A stretch of DNA of 64,000 nt from Dyadobacter sp. UC 10 (lineage in GTDB: Bacteria; Bacteroidota; Bacteroidia; Cytophagales; Spirosomataceae). The DNA lies in NCBI RefSeq assembly GCF_008369915.1, contig NZ_VSRN01000001.1:1302001-1366000 (forward strand). The letters are read 5' to 3'. The translations under genes were made by a program, and so were the position numbers. Below the pieces are notes generated by a model. It was not told the DNA's origin. It ran no database searches and was given only the letters and a program-made list of their open reading frames with translations. Numbering within the stretch: position 1 is the first letter of the stretch; every line of letters begins with the position of its first letter. This document shows positions 16,777 to 26,896 of the stretch, piece after piece.

Positions 16777-19149
16777 TCACTCTCCCTTCAACGATTCCAC
16801 CGGATTGATCAATGCGGCCTTAATACTTTGGAAACTGATCGTGATCAGTGCGATGATCATAGCGCCGGCGCTGGCTGCTGCGTAAATCCAAATTGGGATC
16901 TGAATACGGTAGGCAAAATCCTGCAACCATTTTTCCATGAAATACCAGGCAATCGGCAGAGATAGTATGATAGAAAGCAGGATCAGTTTCAGAAAATCCC
17001 TGGAAAGCAGTGCAACGATCCCGGCAACTGATGCACCGAGCACTTTACGGATCCCTATTTCCTTGGTCCGCGTTTCGGCGGTGAAGGTTACTAACCCAAA
17101 AAGTCCCATGCAGGCAATAAAAATGGCGACCGCCGTGAATGCCGAGAACATTTTGGACATGCGCATTTCCGTTTTGAAAGTTTCATTAAAAGCCTCATCG
17201 AGGAAGTAGTATTCGAAAGGTTTTTCGGCTTCGTACTTTTTGAAGATTTTGGCGATTGCCTCGACATTTGCCTTGATATCTGCCTTAGGATCGAGGCGGG
17301 CGTAAATTATGCCGTCATGGCCAAAGCTGCTTTTAAAATTCGTAGTATCGTTTACAATGGTCAACATCATTGGTCTGATACCGTCCTGTGGGCCGGAGAA
17401 TTGGAAGTCCTGCAAAACGCCGGCAACCTCACTCATTTCAGAAACCGGATTACCAAGCGGATTTTTTTCAATGCCCAATGCCTTAATCGCCGACTCATTC
17501 AAAAAAGTGTGATTACGATTTTGAAATGTCCCTGAATCAGGCTCGATTCGCCAGTTGAGCGCTAGCGTTTCGACAAAATACTGATCCGTAACAAGGTTGA
17601 CGATCCCTAAACCCTTCTGAGTTTTGGGATGTTTCACAAACCAGATCGAATAGCCTTTGAACAAACCATAATCCGCGATAGACGCGCTCTGTACGTTTGT
17701 ACGAGCTTTCAACTCATCACGAAATGCAAAAACGTTTCCTTTTGCACCTTGATCGACTGGAATCGCCAGAACCTGGTCCTTGTGTAGCCCCAGTTTTTTA
17801 TGCTCCATGTAGAAAATCTGCTGCCTTACTACCAGGCTGCATACCACGAGCGACACAGAAACTACGAACTGAAATACCATGAATGCCTTTCTTACGGTTC
17901 CACCAGACTGTCCCCAGAGCACTTTTCCTTTCAGTGCGTTCAGGGGTGAAAATCCGGACAATACCAGGGCAGGATAACTTCCTGCAATCAAGGGCGTCAG
18001 GACCAGCAATGTGGCTAGCAAGCTTAGGAATAAAGGTGATTTCAAAAAGTTAACATCGACTTCCAAGCCCAGCAAAGACAAGAAAGAGCTTCTTAAAATT
18101 TCAAAAAGAAAAAACGAAATCAGAAAAGCAAAAAAACATAGCAAGGCCGATTCTACATAAAACTGTTTAATCAGCTCTATTTTCCCCGACCCGATTATTT
18201 TCCTAACGCCCACCTCCTTGGACCTGATCATCGCCCTGGCTGTGGTGAGGCTCATGTAATTGAAAAGGGCAAGTGATAATATCAGCACGGCAATACCTGC
18301 AAAGATGTTAATGAGTCTGGCATTCGCCGAGGTGCTGGATTTTTCACCTAACCGAATGCTGGCCAGATTTTCGAGGAGGTAAGTTGTTTCTTCGCCCAGC
18401 TTGCTGGCATTATTGGTTTGCAGCAAAGCCGTTTGAACTGCTTCAACGGATGATTCCGAATCCAGCAACAGGTAAGTTGTGAAACTTCCGCCAGCCTCCC
18501 ACCGGGTACGATCAAGCCCATTCAAAATTGGAAATGCCGCCAGTGGAACTATAAAATCAAAAACAATGGATGAATTGGAAGGCGCATTCTTTACAACGCC
18601 GGTAATCTCCAAAGTATGACCACTTTCGTGTAACAGTGTTTTTCCAAGAGGGTCCGCTGATCCGAAATATTTGGCTGCGATTTTTTCGGAAATGACGGCG
18701 GCCGTAACTTTATCAAAAACCTGATCAGAGGTGCCTTGTTTTAATGGAAATGAAAATACTTTGAAAATGGAAGCATCCGCATACAGGAAATTTTCTTCGT
18801 AAAACATTTCATTCGGCCTTGCCGGATTTTTAATAACAGCTTTGCCGAACGATGGCATGATCCGGACAAAATCTTGCACATGAGCAATATCCCTTTTAAC
18901 AGACGGCCCAAAATCAGCGGAAAAACCACTGATATTCATTCGATTTTCTCCCATCTTAACATTGCTTGACACTTTATAAATCCGCTCATGCTTTTCATGG
19001 AATTTATCGAAACTATATTCATGCATCACAAACAGCAATATCAAAATCGACACCCCCATGCCCATACCCAGCCCGACAATATTAATAGCCGAGTAGGTCT
19101 TGTTCCTGAAAAGGTTCCGAAAAGCGATTTTTAGATAGTTAAGAAGCAT
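16777..19149 (-). CDS. P7: MacB/FtsX-type ABC permease, full length
   Basis: 790 residues. Starts MLLNYLKIAFRNLFRNKTY with TM1 rich in Gly and Met (GLGMGMGVSILILL). Its first FtsX block is unusual: FNYMSLTTARAMI replaces the common INFMNLSTARS, followed by RSKEVGVRKIIG. The second motif is RTKEIGIRKVLG in the context TAET, and the tail is KAALINPVESLKGE. The first periplasmic domain includes PARPNEMFYEENFLYADASI. It lies between two gaps with mixed repeat arms. Family assignment is secure; no substrate can be named. Confidence 0.92.
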   Translation of the reverse strand: MLLNYLKIAFRNLFRNKTYSAINIVGLGMGMGVSILILLFVMHEYSFDKFHEKHERIYKVSSNVKMGENRMNISGFSADFGPSVKRDIAHVQDFVRIMPSFGKAVIKNPARPNEMFYEENFLYADASIFKVFSFPLKQGTSDQVFDKVTAAVISEKIAAKYFGSADPLGKTLLHESGHTLEITGVVKNAPSNSSIVFDFIVPLAAFPILNGLDRTRWEAGGSFTTYLLLDSESSVEAVQTALLQTNNASKLGEETTYLLENLASIRLGEKSSTSANARLINIFAGIAVLILSLALFNYMSLTTARAMIRSKEVGVRKIIGSGKIELIKQFYVESALLCFFAFLISFFLFEILRSSFLSLLGLEVDVNFLKSPLFLSLLATLLVLTPLIAGSYPALVLSGFSPLNALKGKVLWGQSGGTVRKAFMVFQFVVSVSLVVCSLVVRQQIFYMEHKKLGLHKDQVLAIPVDQGAKGNVFAFRDELKARTNVQSASIADYGLFKGYSIWFVKHPKTQKGLGIVNLVTDQYFVETLALNWRIEPDSGTFQNRNHTFLNESAIKALGIEKNPLGNPVSEMSEVAGVLQDFQFSGPQDGIRPMMLTIVNDTTNFKSSFGHDGIIYARLDPKADIKANVEAIAKIFKKYEAEKPFEYYFLDEAFNETFKTEMRMSKMFSAFTAVAIFIACMGLFGLVTFTAETRTKEIGIRKVLGASVAGIVALLSRDFLKLILLSIILSLPIAWYFMEKWLQDFAYRIQIPIWIYAAASAGAMIIALITISFQSIKAALINPVESLKGE

Positions 19150-19160
19150 AGTGTTTGTCG

Positions 19161-19217
19161 GCTTGGCTATTAGCTATTGGCTGTTTTAAATAGTACTAGT
19201 CACTTCCTCCGTCCTCC
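19161..19217. repeat. Short hybrid repeat between P8 and P7
   Basis: The left arm 19161-19186 is TTRGCTN type (GGCTATTAGCTATTGGC). The right arm, about 19203-19217, is pyrimidine type (CTTCCTCCGTCCTCC) next to the P8 stop codon. It is the second gap with unmatched arms. Confidence 0.6.
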
Positions 19218-21620
19218 CTACTCCGATTTCAAAGACTTCACCGGGTTCATTAAAGCAGCTTTGATACTTTGGAAGCTGACTGTAAATAATGCGATGGCCA
19301 CCGAAATAATGCCTGCAAAAACGAATACGCCGATATTGACATTCGTATGGTATGCGAATTCCTGCAACCAGTTTGTCATCGCGTACCAGGCAATCGGGGA
19401 TGCGATCAGGATTGCGATCAGTACCAGTTTTAGAAAATCATTGGACAGCATGATCACCAGGCTTGTTACTGAGGCACCCAGTACTTTGCGTACTCCGATT
19501 TCCTTTGTCCGGATTTCGGCCATGAACATGGAAAGACCCAATAATCCGAGGCAGGAGATAAAAATCGCTATCCCGGCAAAAATCCCGAAAAGCAACTGCT
19601 GGGTCTGCTCGCGGGCGTATAAATTGCCAAACCGCTGATCGAGGAACTCATAAGAAAAAGGTGTTTCGGGAAACTGGCGCTGCCACACGGATTGGACGTG
19701 TGCGATGGCGTTTTTAAGGTTGCCTCCCGACACTTTCACCGACATCCAGCCCAGCGATCCGTGCTGCGCGAACATCACTACTGGTGCAACCTTCTGGTGC
19801 AGCGATTCGAAATGGTAGTCTTTGGTAACCCCGATAATCTGACCGCGGATCTGACCGTAGCCGAACCTGGCGCCTACTGCCTCCGCCGGGTTTTTCCATC
19901 CCAGCAGCCTCACAGCAGTTTCATTAAGGATGAACGCATTGACTTTGTCGGTCGGATAATCGCGTGAAAAATTCCGGCCTGCGGCCATTTTGATCTGGTA
20001 GGCAGGAATAAAATCTTCGTCGACGCCCAATGATTTGATATTGATATCGGCAGGGGTCAGCGAATCACCCTTCATGACATAAGCCTCCCAGGAATCGAGC
20101 AGCCTGCCGGAAGGAATGCGGGACGAGCGGCCTACTTCCATGATATTACTATTGACTTTAAGCTGTTGCCTGATGCTTTCGTGATTAATAGTAGAATCCC
20201 CGCCAACTCTCAGTAGCAAAACCTGATCTTTGGAATAGCCCAGTTTATAATTTTGCACATATTGCATCTGATTGTAAACCACTGTCGTACTCACGATGAG
20301 CACAACCGCAATTGCAAATTGCGTAACGACGAGTACCTGCCTCAGCTTTCCGTTTTTTAGTGCCGACGAAACCTTTCCCTTAAATACGCTCAGCGGATGA
20401 AAGGAAGTCATGAAAAAAGCCGGGTAACTGCCTGCAATGAGGCCCGTAAACAAGGTAATTCCCAGCAGGATCGATAGAAAAACGGGATCCAGCAATGCCG
20501 AGAACGAAAGCTGCTTTTGTGTGAATTCGTTTAAAAGCGGCAAACAAAGCGTTACGAGCACCACAGCAAAAAACAGCGATATGATAACCAGCAGCATTGA
20601 TTCGCTCAGAAACTGCCGCACCAGCTGGTGACGCACCGCACCGATCACCTTTCGCATACCTACCTCTTTCGCGCGGGTTGCGGATTTAGCCGTTGCGAGG
20701 TTCATATAGTTAATGCAGGCGATAAGCAGAATAAAGAGCGCAATAGCTGAAAACAGGTACACATACTGAATATCCCCATTCGCTTCCAGCTCCGAATCCA
20801 TGTGAGAATGCAAGTGAATATCAGTCAGTTTCATCAGGTCCAGGCGGGAATACGTCGACGCATTGGCGTCGATGTGTTTGTTTTGAAATGCGGGAAAAGC
20901 TTTTACAAGTTTCTGAGGATCATAGTTTTGAGGCAGTAGCAGAAAAGTTGAGAATGAATTATTTCCCCAATTGGTGCGTAAACCTTCCGCCCCATAGACC
21001 CGATCGTCATTTAAAGTTGAAAACGAAACGAGAAATTGCGGGTGAAAATGAGACTGTGCCGGCAGCGGCTCAAAAACGCCGGTAACTGTATAATCAAGCT
21101 GGTTGTCCATGCGGATGATCTTGCCCATCGGATTTTCTTTCCCGAAATATTTCTCTGCCATCGGTCTGGAAAACATGATCGAAAATGGGTTGGTCAATGC
21201 GGTTTTCGGGTTACCCAGCTTTACGTCAAATGTGAATACCCTGAAGATATTCGGCTCGGCTGCGAAGAAATCTTCCTCATTGAAATTTTTCTCTCCGTAA
21301 CGGATATTGGCGTCAACGCTGAGTAATCTTACCACTTCCTCCACTTCCTGGAAATCCTGTTTGATCAGGGGGCCAAACGGCGGTGCTGCGTGTCCGAGAC
21401 GAAGTGATTCGGTGCCGTCTTTGGAAATAAATGTCCGCGAAAGACGGTAAATTCTCTCCGCATTTTCGTGATGCCTGTCATAGCTCAACTCGTCCTTCAC
21501 ATAGAGCGACAACAGCAAAAAGCAGGCAAGCCCGATCGCAACGCCGGAAATATTGATCATACTGAAAGCTTTGTGTTTCAGCAGGTTTCTCAGGGAGATT
21601 TTAAGATAGTTTCGAAACAT
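19218..21620 (-). CDS. P8: MacB/FtsX-type ABC permease, full length
   Basis: 800 residues. Starts MFRNYLKISLRNLLKHKAF. The first FtsX block reads INYMNLATAKS then RAKEVGMRKVIG; the second is RTKEIGVRKVLG after FMAEI. Tail KAALMNPVKSLKSE. The segment before TM2 (DIHLHSHMDSELEANGDIQY) resembles P18, as do KDELSYDR and the LLKHK start, so P8 and P18 may share an ancestor. It sits in a P9-P5 run. Periplasmic domain two contains AGRNFSRDYPTDK and VTKDYHFESLHQKV, the recurring DFHF-like element of this family. Confidence 0.92.
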   Translation of the reverse strand: MFRNYLKISLRNLLKHKAFSMINISGVAIGLACFLLLSLYVKDELSYDRHHENAERIYRLSRTFISKDGTESLRLGHAAPPFGPLIKQDFQEVEEVVRLLSVDANIRYGEKNFNEEDFFAAEPNIFRVFTFDVKLGNPKTALTNPFSIMFSRPMAEKYFGKENPMGKIIRMDNQLDYTVTGVFEPLPAQSHFHPQFLVSFSTLNDDRVYGAEGLRTNWGNNSFSTFLLLPQNYDPQKLVKAFPAFQNKHIDANASTYSRLDLMKLTDIHLHSHMDSELEANGDIQYVYLFSAIALFILLIACINYMNLATAKSATRAKEVGMRKVIGAVRHQLVRQFLSESMLLVIISLFFAVVLVTLCLPLLNEFTQKQLSFSALLDPVFLSILLGITLFTGLIAGSYPAFFMTSFHPLSVFKGKVSSALKNGKLRQVLVVTQFAIAVVLIVSTTVVYNQMQYVQNYKLGYSKDQVLLLRVGGDSTINHESIRQQLKVNSNIMEVGRSSRIPSGRLLDSWEAYVMKGDSLTPADINIKSLGVDEDFIPAYQIKMAAGRNFSRDYPTDKVNAFILNETAVRLLGWKNPAEAVGARFGYGQIRGQIIGVTKDYHFESLHQKVAPVVMFAQHGSLGWMSVKVSGGNLKNAIAHVQSVWQRQFPETPFSYEFLDQRFGNLYAREQTQQLLFGIFAGIAIFISCLGLLGLSMFMAEIRTKEIGVRKVLGASVTSLVIMLSNDFLKLVLIAILIASPIAWYAMTNWLQEFAYHTNVNIGVFVFAGIISVAIALFTVSFQSIKAALMNPVKSLKSE

Positions 21621-21624
21621 GGCG

Positions 21625-21695
21625 TTTTGGCGGTTGGCTTTTTGGCTTTTGGCTTTTAGCTATTGGCTGTTGGCTGTTGGCTATTAGCTGTTGGG
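21625..21695. repeat. Single TTRGCTN arm between P9 and P8
   Basis: A tandem TTRGCTN array (TTTTGGC, TTAGCTA, TTGGCTG units) directly upstream of the P8 ATG. No complementary arm is visible before the P9 stop at 21723, so this is a half element. Confidence 0.8.
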
Positions 21696-21722
21696 TTTTT
21701 ATATGATAACTTTATATCAACA

Positions 21723-24134
21723 TCACTCACTTCTGAGCGATTTTACGGGATCCATCAGGGCTGCTTTGATGGTTTGGAAACTGATTGTAAAAAAAGCAAT
21801 TAGTACTGCTATGGCTCCCGCGAATACAAATATCCAAACGCTGATATGAATGCGATAGGCAAACTCCTGCAACCATTCACTCATAAAATACCAGGCAATA
21901 GGCGACGAGATGATGATCGCCAGGGCTATTAATTTGATAAAATCTTTGGAAAGCAGCATGACAATGCTGGCAACAGAAGCGCCCAGTACCTTTCGCACGC
22001 CTATCTCCTTCGTTCTCTGCCTGGCAATAAATGCGATCAATGCGAAGAGACCAAGGCAGGAAATCAGGATCGTCACAAATGAAAATATCTCCAGAACGCT
22101 GCTTACTCTGTTTTCGGCGTTGTACATTTCTTCAAACTCCTGATCGAGGAAATGGTATTCGAAGGGGCGTAACGGAAAACTGGCCTTCCAGCTTTTTTCC
22201 AATAATCCTGTCGCCTCAGAAGTTTCATCAACGGCTACTTTGACGAGGATTTTACCAAAATAATCGTATTCAGGAATGATCGCGATCGGGCTGATTTTTT
22301 CATGAAGCGACCGAAAATGAAAATCCTGCGCTACCGCTTTTACCTTCCCTTTCCTTCCATTCATAGCTACCATTTTTCCGATAGCAGTTTCCGGTGTCCA
22401 TCCGAGGCTTTTCACTGCCGACTCATTCAGTATAAAAGCGTATGTCCTCAGCTGAAAACTGTCTGCTGTGGCCTGGGCTATATCGGTTTCGTTGAAATTC
22501 TCCCCTGTAACCAGCTTCATTCCCATCGTCGGCACAAAGTCCTTTTCAACCGGGATCGCCGTGATATTCATTCCAAAATCCGCCGGCTTGTCGCTGGCAG
22601 TGATGCCGTAGCCTCCCTGTACATTCAGCGGCGAATCGTAGGAGGCTGTCACCGATTTCACGGCCGGGTGATTGAGCAGCTCACTTTTAATCGCAGCCAG
22701 TTTCCCCTGAGAAATACCATCGTTTATGTCCAGCACGATAATCTGTTCAGGGTCCAGACCAAGGCTTTTATTCTGAATATACCTTAACTGCTGACCGGCG
22801 ATCAACGTGGCTATAATGAAAAGCATCGATATCGTAAACTGGAACACAACCAGGAAATTACGCAATCCGCCGCCGCTATTGCTGGAAAGCGGGGTTCCTT
22901 TCAAGACTCTGACAGGTTCAAAACCGGACAATACAGCCGCCGGATATGCTCCTGATAAAATCGTAACAACTACAAATAGTACCACAAGTGTTATTTCGAA
23001 AGAAAGACCAGGCCACACAGCCAGGTCCAGGACTTTCCCTGTCAGACTGCTTAATCCGGGCAACGCTAGCATTGTCAGAAGAAGTCCTGCGATGGTAGCT
23101 GCAAAAGTGATGATCCCGCTTTCAAGGATATGCTGACGAAACAGCTGCATACGCAGTGCACCGATCACTTTTCGAACGCCTACCTCCCGGGCGCGGAGCG
23201 CGGAGCGGGCTGTTACCAGATTGATGAAGTTAATGCAGGCAATCAGGAGGATCAGTACTGCGATTCCTGAAAGGATGTAGATGTATTTATAATTTCCCGC
23301 CGCTTCCGTACCGTCGGTTGCTTTGGAATAGAGATGGATCGAGTTGAAAGGTTCGAGTTCGAGTCTTACCTTAAAGTTTGGATTTTGTGGGTTATTGAAC
23401 GTTTTTTCAACATAGCTGTTCACCTTTGCCTGTAATTTTTTCAGGTCGGCATTGGGTTCGAGCAAAACGTAGGAGAAGTCATTGGCAGAGTCGAAAATCT
23501 CGGTTTTGGAACGTGGCAATGTGCTGTAACTGCCTACCCAGTTGAATTTGAGGTGAGAGTAAGAAGGCACATCTTTAATCACCCCTGTCACCTGCAGTGT
23601 AAGCCGCTCGTTCATTTTCACCGATTTTCCGATCGCATTACCCTTCCCGAAAATCTTGGCTGCCGTGGTCTCGTCTATCACAACCGAATTGGGCTGTGAT
23701 AGCGCAGTTGCAGGATCGCCCTCTACAAATGGAAACGGGAATATTTTAAAAAAAGAAGAGTCGGCAAATACGACCTTCCGCTCATTGAACAGCTGATCTT
23801 TGTACTGAACCGAAACAGGCCCGTTACCACTGTAAGGATAAATACGCGCAGCACTTTCCACCTCCCCGAATTCCCTCGAAAAAAGCGGCGCCACGGCGGT
23901 CGGGGTCATTGCAATGTAAACCGATTCGCCTTCTCCCGATTGGTAAAACAAATTAACCCTGGCGATGCGATCCGAATTTGGCTGAAAACGATCGTACCGA
24001 AGCTCATGCAAAACGTAGGTCGCCAATAGAAGAAAACAGCCAACGCCGATTGCCAGCCCGGCGACACTGATAAACGTGTTGGTTTTATATTTCCACAGGC
24101 TGCGAAAGGCGATTTTCAGGTAGTTTCTTAGCAT
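21723..24134 (-). CDS. P9: MacB/FtsX-type ABC permease, full length
   Basis: 803 residues. Starts MLRNYLKIAFRSLWKYKTN. The first motif is RAREVGVRKVIG after INFINLVTARSAL; the second is RTKEIGVRKVLG after FIARQ. Tail KAALMDPVKSLRSE. It is the first permease downstream of the TonB-type gene and has its own upstream region (24135-24457) with a half TTRGCTN array, a TGGCAC element, a half-site ladder and a strong hairpin. It therefore probably heads the P9-P5 transcription unit. Periplasmic domain one includes YSGNGPVSVQYKDQLFNERK. Substrate unknown. Confidence 0.93.
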   Translation of the reverse strand: MLRNYLKIAFRSLWKYKTNTFISVAGLAIGVGCFLLLATYVLHELRYDRFQPNSDRIARVNLFYQSGEGESVYIAMTPTAVAPLFSREFGEVESAARIYPYSGNGPVSVQYKDQLFNERKVVFADSSFFKIFPFPFVEGDPATALSQPNSVVIDETTAAKIFGKGNAIGKSVKMNERLTLQVTGVIKDVPSYSHLKFNWVGSYSTLPRSKTEIFDSANDFSYVLLEPNADLKKLQAKVNSYVEKTFNNPQNPNFKVRLELEPFNSIHLYSKATDGTEAAGNYKYIYILSGIAVLILLIACINFINLVTARSALRAREVGVRKVIGALRMQLFRQHILESGIITFAATIAGLLLTMLALPGLSSLTGKVLDLAVWPGLSFEITLVVLFVVVTILSGAYPAAVLSGFEPVRVLKGTPLSSNSGGGLRNFLVVFQFTISMLFIIATLIAGQQLRYIQNKSLGLDPEQIIVLDINDGISQGKLAAIKSELLNHPAVKSVTASYDSPLNVQGGYGITASDKPADFGMNITAIPVEKDFVPTMGMKLVTGENFNETDIAQATADSFQLRTYAFILNESAVKSLGWTPETAIGKMVAMNGRKGKVKAVAQDFHFRSLHEKISPIAIIPEYDYFGKILVKVAVDETSEATGLLEKSWKASFPLRPFEYHFLDQEFEEMYNAENRVSSVLEIFSFVTILISCLGLFALIAFIARQRTKEIGVRKVLGASVASIVMLLSKDFIKLIALAIIISSPIAWYFMSEWLQEFAYRIHISVWIFVFAGAIAVLIAFFTISFQTIKAALMDPVKSLRSE

Positions 24135-24147
24135 GGGTGGTGGATTT

Positions 24148-24190
24148 TGCTGTTTGCTTTTAGCTATTGGCTGTTGGCTATTAGCTGTTC
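24148..24190. repeat. Single TTRGCTN arm upstream of P9
   Basis: Degenerate 7-nt array (TTGCTTTTAGCTATTGGC...) starting about 13 nt upstream of the P9 ATG, with no partner arm in the gap. It lies between the start codon and the TGGCAC element, so it would fall in the 5' leader. Confidence 0.75.
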
Positions 24191-24224
24191 GGTGTTTGGT
24201 GGCCTAGGTTGTGATGCTCAGAAG

Positions 24225-24242
24225 GCTATAAATTTGTGCCAT
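24225..24242 (-). promoter_or_regulatory. Possible -24 element upstream of P9
   Basis: The minus strand reads ATGGCACAAATTTATAGC. The TGGCACA part equals the elements upstream of the adaptor and P1, but the expected TTGC at -12 is absent. It is 45 bp from the half-site ladder at 24286. Confidence 0.3.
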
Positions 24243-24285
24243 TAATTTAAAGCACTCAATTTCAGTATTTTGAGTTAATTAATGC

Positions 24286-24309
24286 GTTCGGAAACGGACA
24301 GTTTTGTCC
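24286..24309. promoter_or_regulatory. Phased half-site ladder upstream of P9
   Basis: GTTC (24286), GGAC (24296) and GTCC (24306) lie at exact 10-bp steps; the fourth position (24316) reads CGAT and is lost. The core CGGACAGTTTTGTCC matches the other sites. It begins 152 nt upstream of the P9 ATG. Confidence 0.55.
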
Positions 24310-24356
24310 AGTGTTCGATTGACTTTCGCCTGGGTGTCCATTTGTAATAAACAAAA

Positions 24357-24400
24357 TTGTTCATTTGTAATGGACAACTTTGTCAATTACAAATGAACAA
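24357..24400 (-). terminator. Hairpin, likely terminator of the TonB-type gene
   Basis: TTGTTCATTTGTAAT (24357-24371) is perfectly complementary to ATTACAAATGAACAA (24386-24400), and pairing continues inward with one mismatch. On the minus strand the stem is followed by TTTTGTTTATT, as in an intrinsic terminator, though the stem is AT-rich. It lies 58 nt past the stop codon at 24458. A second CATTTGTAAT copy at 24339-24348 and a GTTC inside the stem leave a regulatory role possible. Confidence 0.5.
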
Positions 24401-24457
24401 TCAAAACCTTCTGAAAACACCGTGATGGCTTACCTGCGCGCTGTCGGCTGATATCGC

Positions 24458-26896
24458 CTAGCCCCCGCTTTGCACGTCGTCGTTGCGGATACCCCTTTTG
24501 TTCTTTTTAATGGCCTCTTTCAGTTTACCAAACTTGTAGTTTACGCTGAAATTAAAAGTCCGGAAATAGTCTCTGCGGTAATCCAGCTGATCGAAATCCG
24601 GGCCAAACGTTTCTCTCCTGAAACTTCTGAATTTCGTAAAAGGATTATTGGCCGCCGCCGAAAGTGACAATTTATCCTTGATCACATCTTTGTTCACGCT
24701 GAATGAATAGCTCGTCATCGCGTTGCTGACACCCTGCAAGTTGATATTCCGGCCATTGATATTCAGGTTTGCATTGATCCGCCAGTCGTTCTTCAGACGA
24801 TAACCTGTCGAAACAGAAGTTTGTGACATGATCCCCTGGTTTGTTACCGGAACGTTGTTGACTGTACCTTTTACTTTTCCATGTGCCGCCCGCGCGTTCA
24901 GGCTGAAATTCCATTTTTTGGTAATCGGATAATTGATATTCAGCATAGCCATGATCAGCCGGGCCGTCCCCGAGTTTTCGAAGGAAGTCTGCGTGATGTT
25001 AGTCTCAGGATCGTAAACAGCTACGCCAAAGATCAGGTCGCGAAAAGCAGTAAGTCCCAGACCTGCATTCACCGATGCTTTTTTGTTGATACTGTAACTC
25101 AACTGGACGTCATTAACGAAGGCCGGACGGAGGTCAGGATTCCCGGTCCGTTCAAAATTAGGGTTAGAACGGTCTACAAAAGGGTTCAGCTGCCAGATAC
25201 CAGGCCTCTGGATACGCTGCGAATATCCCAGGTTCAGCGCGTTATTGTTTTTCAATTTTCTGTTGACCGAAACTGAAGGGATCACATTAAAATAGCTTTG
25301 CCGCACTTTCGAGTCTGTGGATATGAAATCCGCATCAACAATCGTCTGCTCAATCCTTACCCCAGCTTTCAATGACCACTTTTTAAGATTGTACTGGTAG
25401 GTATTGTACGCCCCGAACACATTCTGAATATTGCTGAACTTGTTACTCATCTCATTATTCACGAGATAATTTCCGGTTTCAGGGTCAAACGTATCGTATT
25501 GAAAGTCGCTGCGGTTATTTCTCATAATGCCTTTTAACCCTGCTTCAATACTCAGCTTTTTCACGGGATACACATAATCCACCTGAAAAGTTTGTTCAGA
25601 AAAACCCTGATCGTTTACCTGGCGGTAGTCTGGTAATCCGAAGTTGATCTGTTCTGTGACGTCCAATATGCTCTTTTGTTTATTATTGAAACCAAAATAG
25701 CGGTAGGAAAAAGTGAGAAGCCGGTTTTTATCCACTTTGGAAGTACGCTGGAAATTCAGTGCCGCGTCCATCCCGTTTCCATTTCCCCGATTGCTGTTAT
25801 TAATGCGGTAAGCTTCGAGTATCTCCCCATTTCCGTTCAGCCGGGAGCGCTGGTAACCTGATCCGTCCGAGTAGCTTCCATTGATATTCAGCTGAGCGCT
25901 CAGCAGGTTCAGCGTGTCAATCTCGTAGCTGATCTCATAGCCCAAATATCCGCTATTGTTTTCCGACCGCGACGACCCGTCCTGGCCCATATTGCTACTG
26001 CGTTCTCCAAAAGTATTTCTGTTGACCGCATTCAAAGTCGACGGTGTGCGGTACTGGCTCCCACCTATCAAAACCGTCATACCGATCTTGCCAAGCTTCG
26101 CTGCAAATGTCCCTCCTACCCCCGGGCCGCCTACCGGAAATCGCTCACTGACGTTAATGGTACCATTATAACCGTTATCAATTTTTTTGTGGGTGATAAT
26201 GTTGATAATCCCGGTAAGGCCCTCTGCATCATATTTGGCAGGCGGCGTAGTGATTACCTCTATCCGGTCGATCGAAGAGGCTGGCATGCTGCGCAATACT
26301 TCTTTGTAACTTCTTTCCATCATACTGGAAGGCTTACCATTGATCAGTATCTTGAAATCCGTATTTCCTTTCAGCTGTATGTTTTCGTCACCGTCGAGAG
26401 CCAGGTAAGGTACTTTGCGCATCATATCCAGCACACTGTAAATCTTACTTTCGGGATCGGCCTGCAAATCGTAGGTAATCCTGTCCACCTCCTGCTGCAC
26501 AATGGGCTTTACGCTTGTCACGGTCACTTCCTTTAATCCAACTGTATTGGGGCTCAGCTGGATCCTGCCCAGATCAACGGAAGATTTAGTGCTGTCACTC
26601 AGGTCGGCGGGTAGCGTTTTAGTTTTATAACCAACCCCCACAACAACTACCGTGTATTTGCCTGGTTTCAGTTTCTTAAATACAAAAGATCCGTCTTCTT
26701 TTGTAAAATCGGCCTTTACAGCGGTGACCTTGTCAACCATCAGGTTCACGGTAATAAAATCCATTGACTTGCCGCTTACAGAATCAGCAACGGTACCCCT
26801 GACGTGGCGATCGGACGAAGCCTGGCCAAAGGTGTTTTGAATACAAAGCAATCCCGAGAGCAGCAATGTCAGCAGGATAAGTAGTAGTGATTTCAT
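24458..26896 (-). CDS. TonB-dependent-receptor-like outer-membrane beta-barrel protein
   Basis: 812 residues. Signal peptide MKSLLLILLTLLLSGLLCIQNTFGQ, then a carboxypeptidase-regulatory-like beta-sandwich (about 30-115, with GSFVFKKLKPGKYTVVVVG), a plug-like domain (about 125-235; DGDENIQLKGNTDFKILING, then AEGLTGIINIITHKK), and a C-terminal 'outer membrane beta-barrel family' region to the end. Such proteins sit in the outer membrane and usually import ligands with TonB energy; no substrate signature or SusD partner is present. It splits the permease array between P10 and P9 on the same strand. The 375-nt upstream gap contains the AAGGTACT repeats described separately. Confidence 0.88.
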   Translation of the reverse strand: MKSLLLILLTLLLSGLLCIQNTFGQASSDRHVRGTVADSVSGKSMDFITVNLMVDKVTAVKADFTKEDGSFVFKKLKPGKYTVVVVGVGYKTKTLPADLSDSTKSSVDLGRIQLSPNTVGLKEVTVTSVKPIVQQEVDRITYDLQADPESKIYSVLDMMRKVPYLALDGDENIQLKGNTDFKILINGKPSSMMERSYKEVLRSMPASSIDRIEVITTPPAKYDAEGLTGIINIITHKKIDNGYNGTINVSERFPVGGPGVGGTFAAKLGKIGMTVLIGGSQYRTPSTLNAVNRNTFGERSSNMGQDGSSRSENNSGYLGYEISYEIDTLNLLSAQLNINGSYSDGSGYQRSRLNGNGEILEAYRINNSNRGNGNGMDAALNFQRTSKVDKNRLLTFSYRYFGFNNKQKSILDVTEQINFGLPDYRQVNDQGFSEQTFQVDYVYPVKKLSIEAGLKGIMRNNRSDFQYDTFDPETGNYLVNNEMSNKFSNIQNVFGAYNTYQYNLKKWSLKAGVRIEQTIVDADFISTDSKVRQSYFNVIPSVSVNRKLKNNNALNLGYSQRIQRPGIWQLNPFVDRSNPNFERTGNPDLRPAFVNDVQLSYSINKKASVNAGLGLTAFRDLIFGVAVYDPETNITQTSFENSGTARLIMAMLNINYPITKKWNFSLNARAAHGKVKGTVNNVPVTNQGIMSQTSVSTGYRLKNDWRINANLNINGRNINLQGVSNAMTSYSFSVNKDVIKDKLSLSAAANNPFTKFRSFRRETFGPDFDQLDYRRDYFRTFNFSVNYKFGKLKEAIKKNKRGIRNDDVQSGG

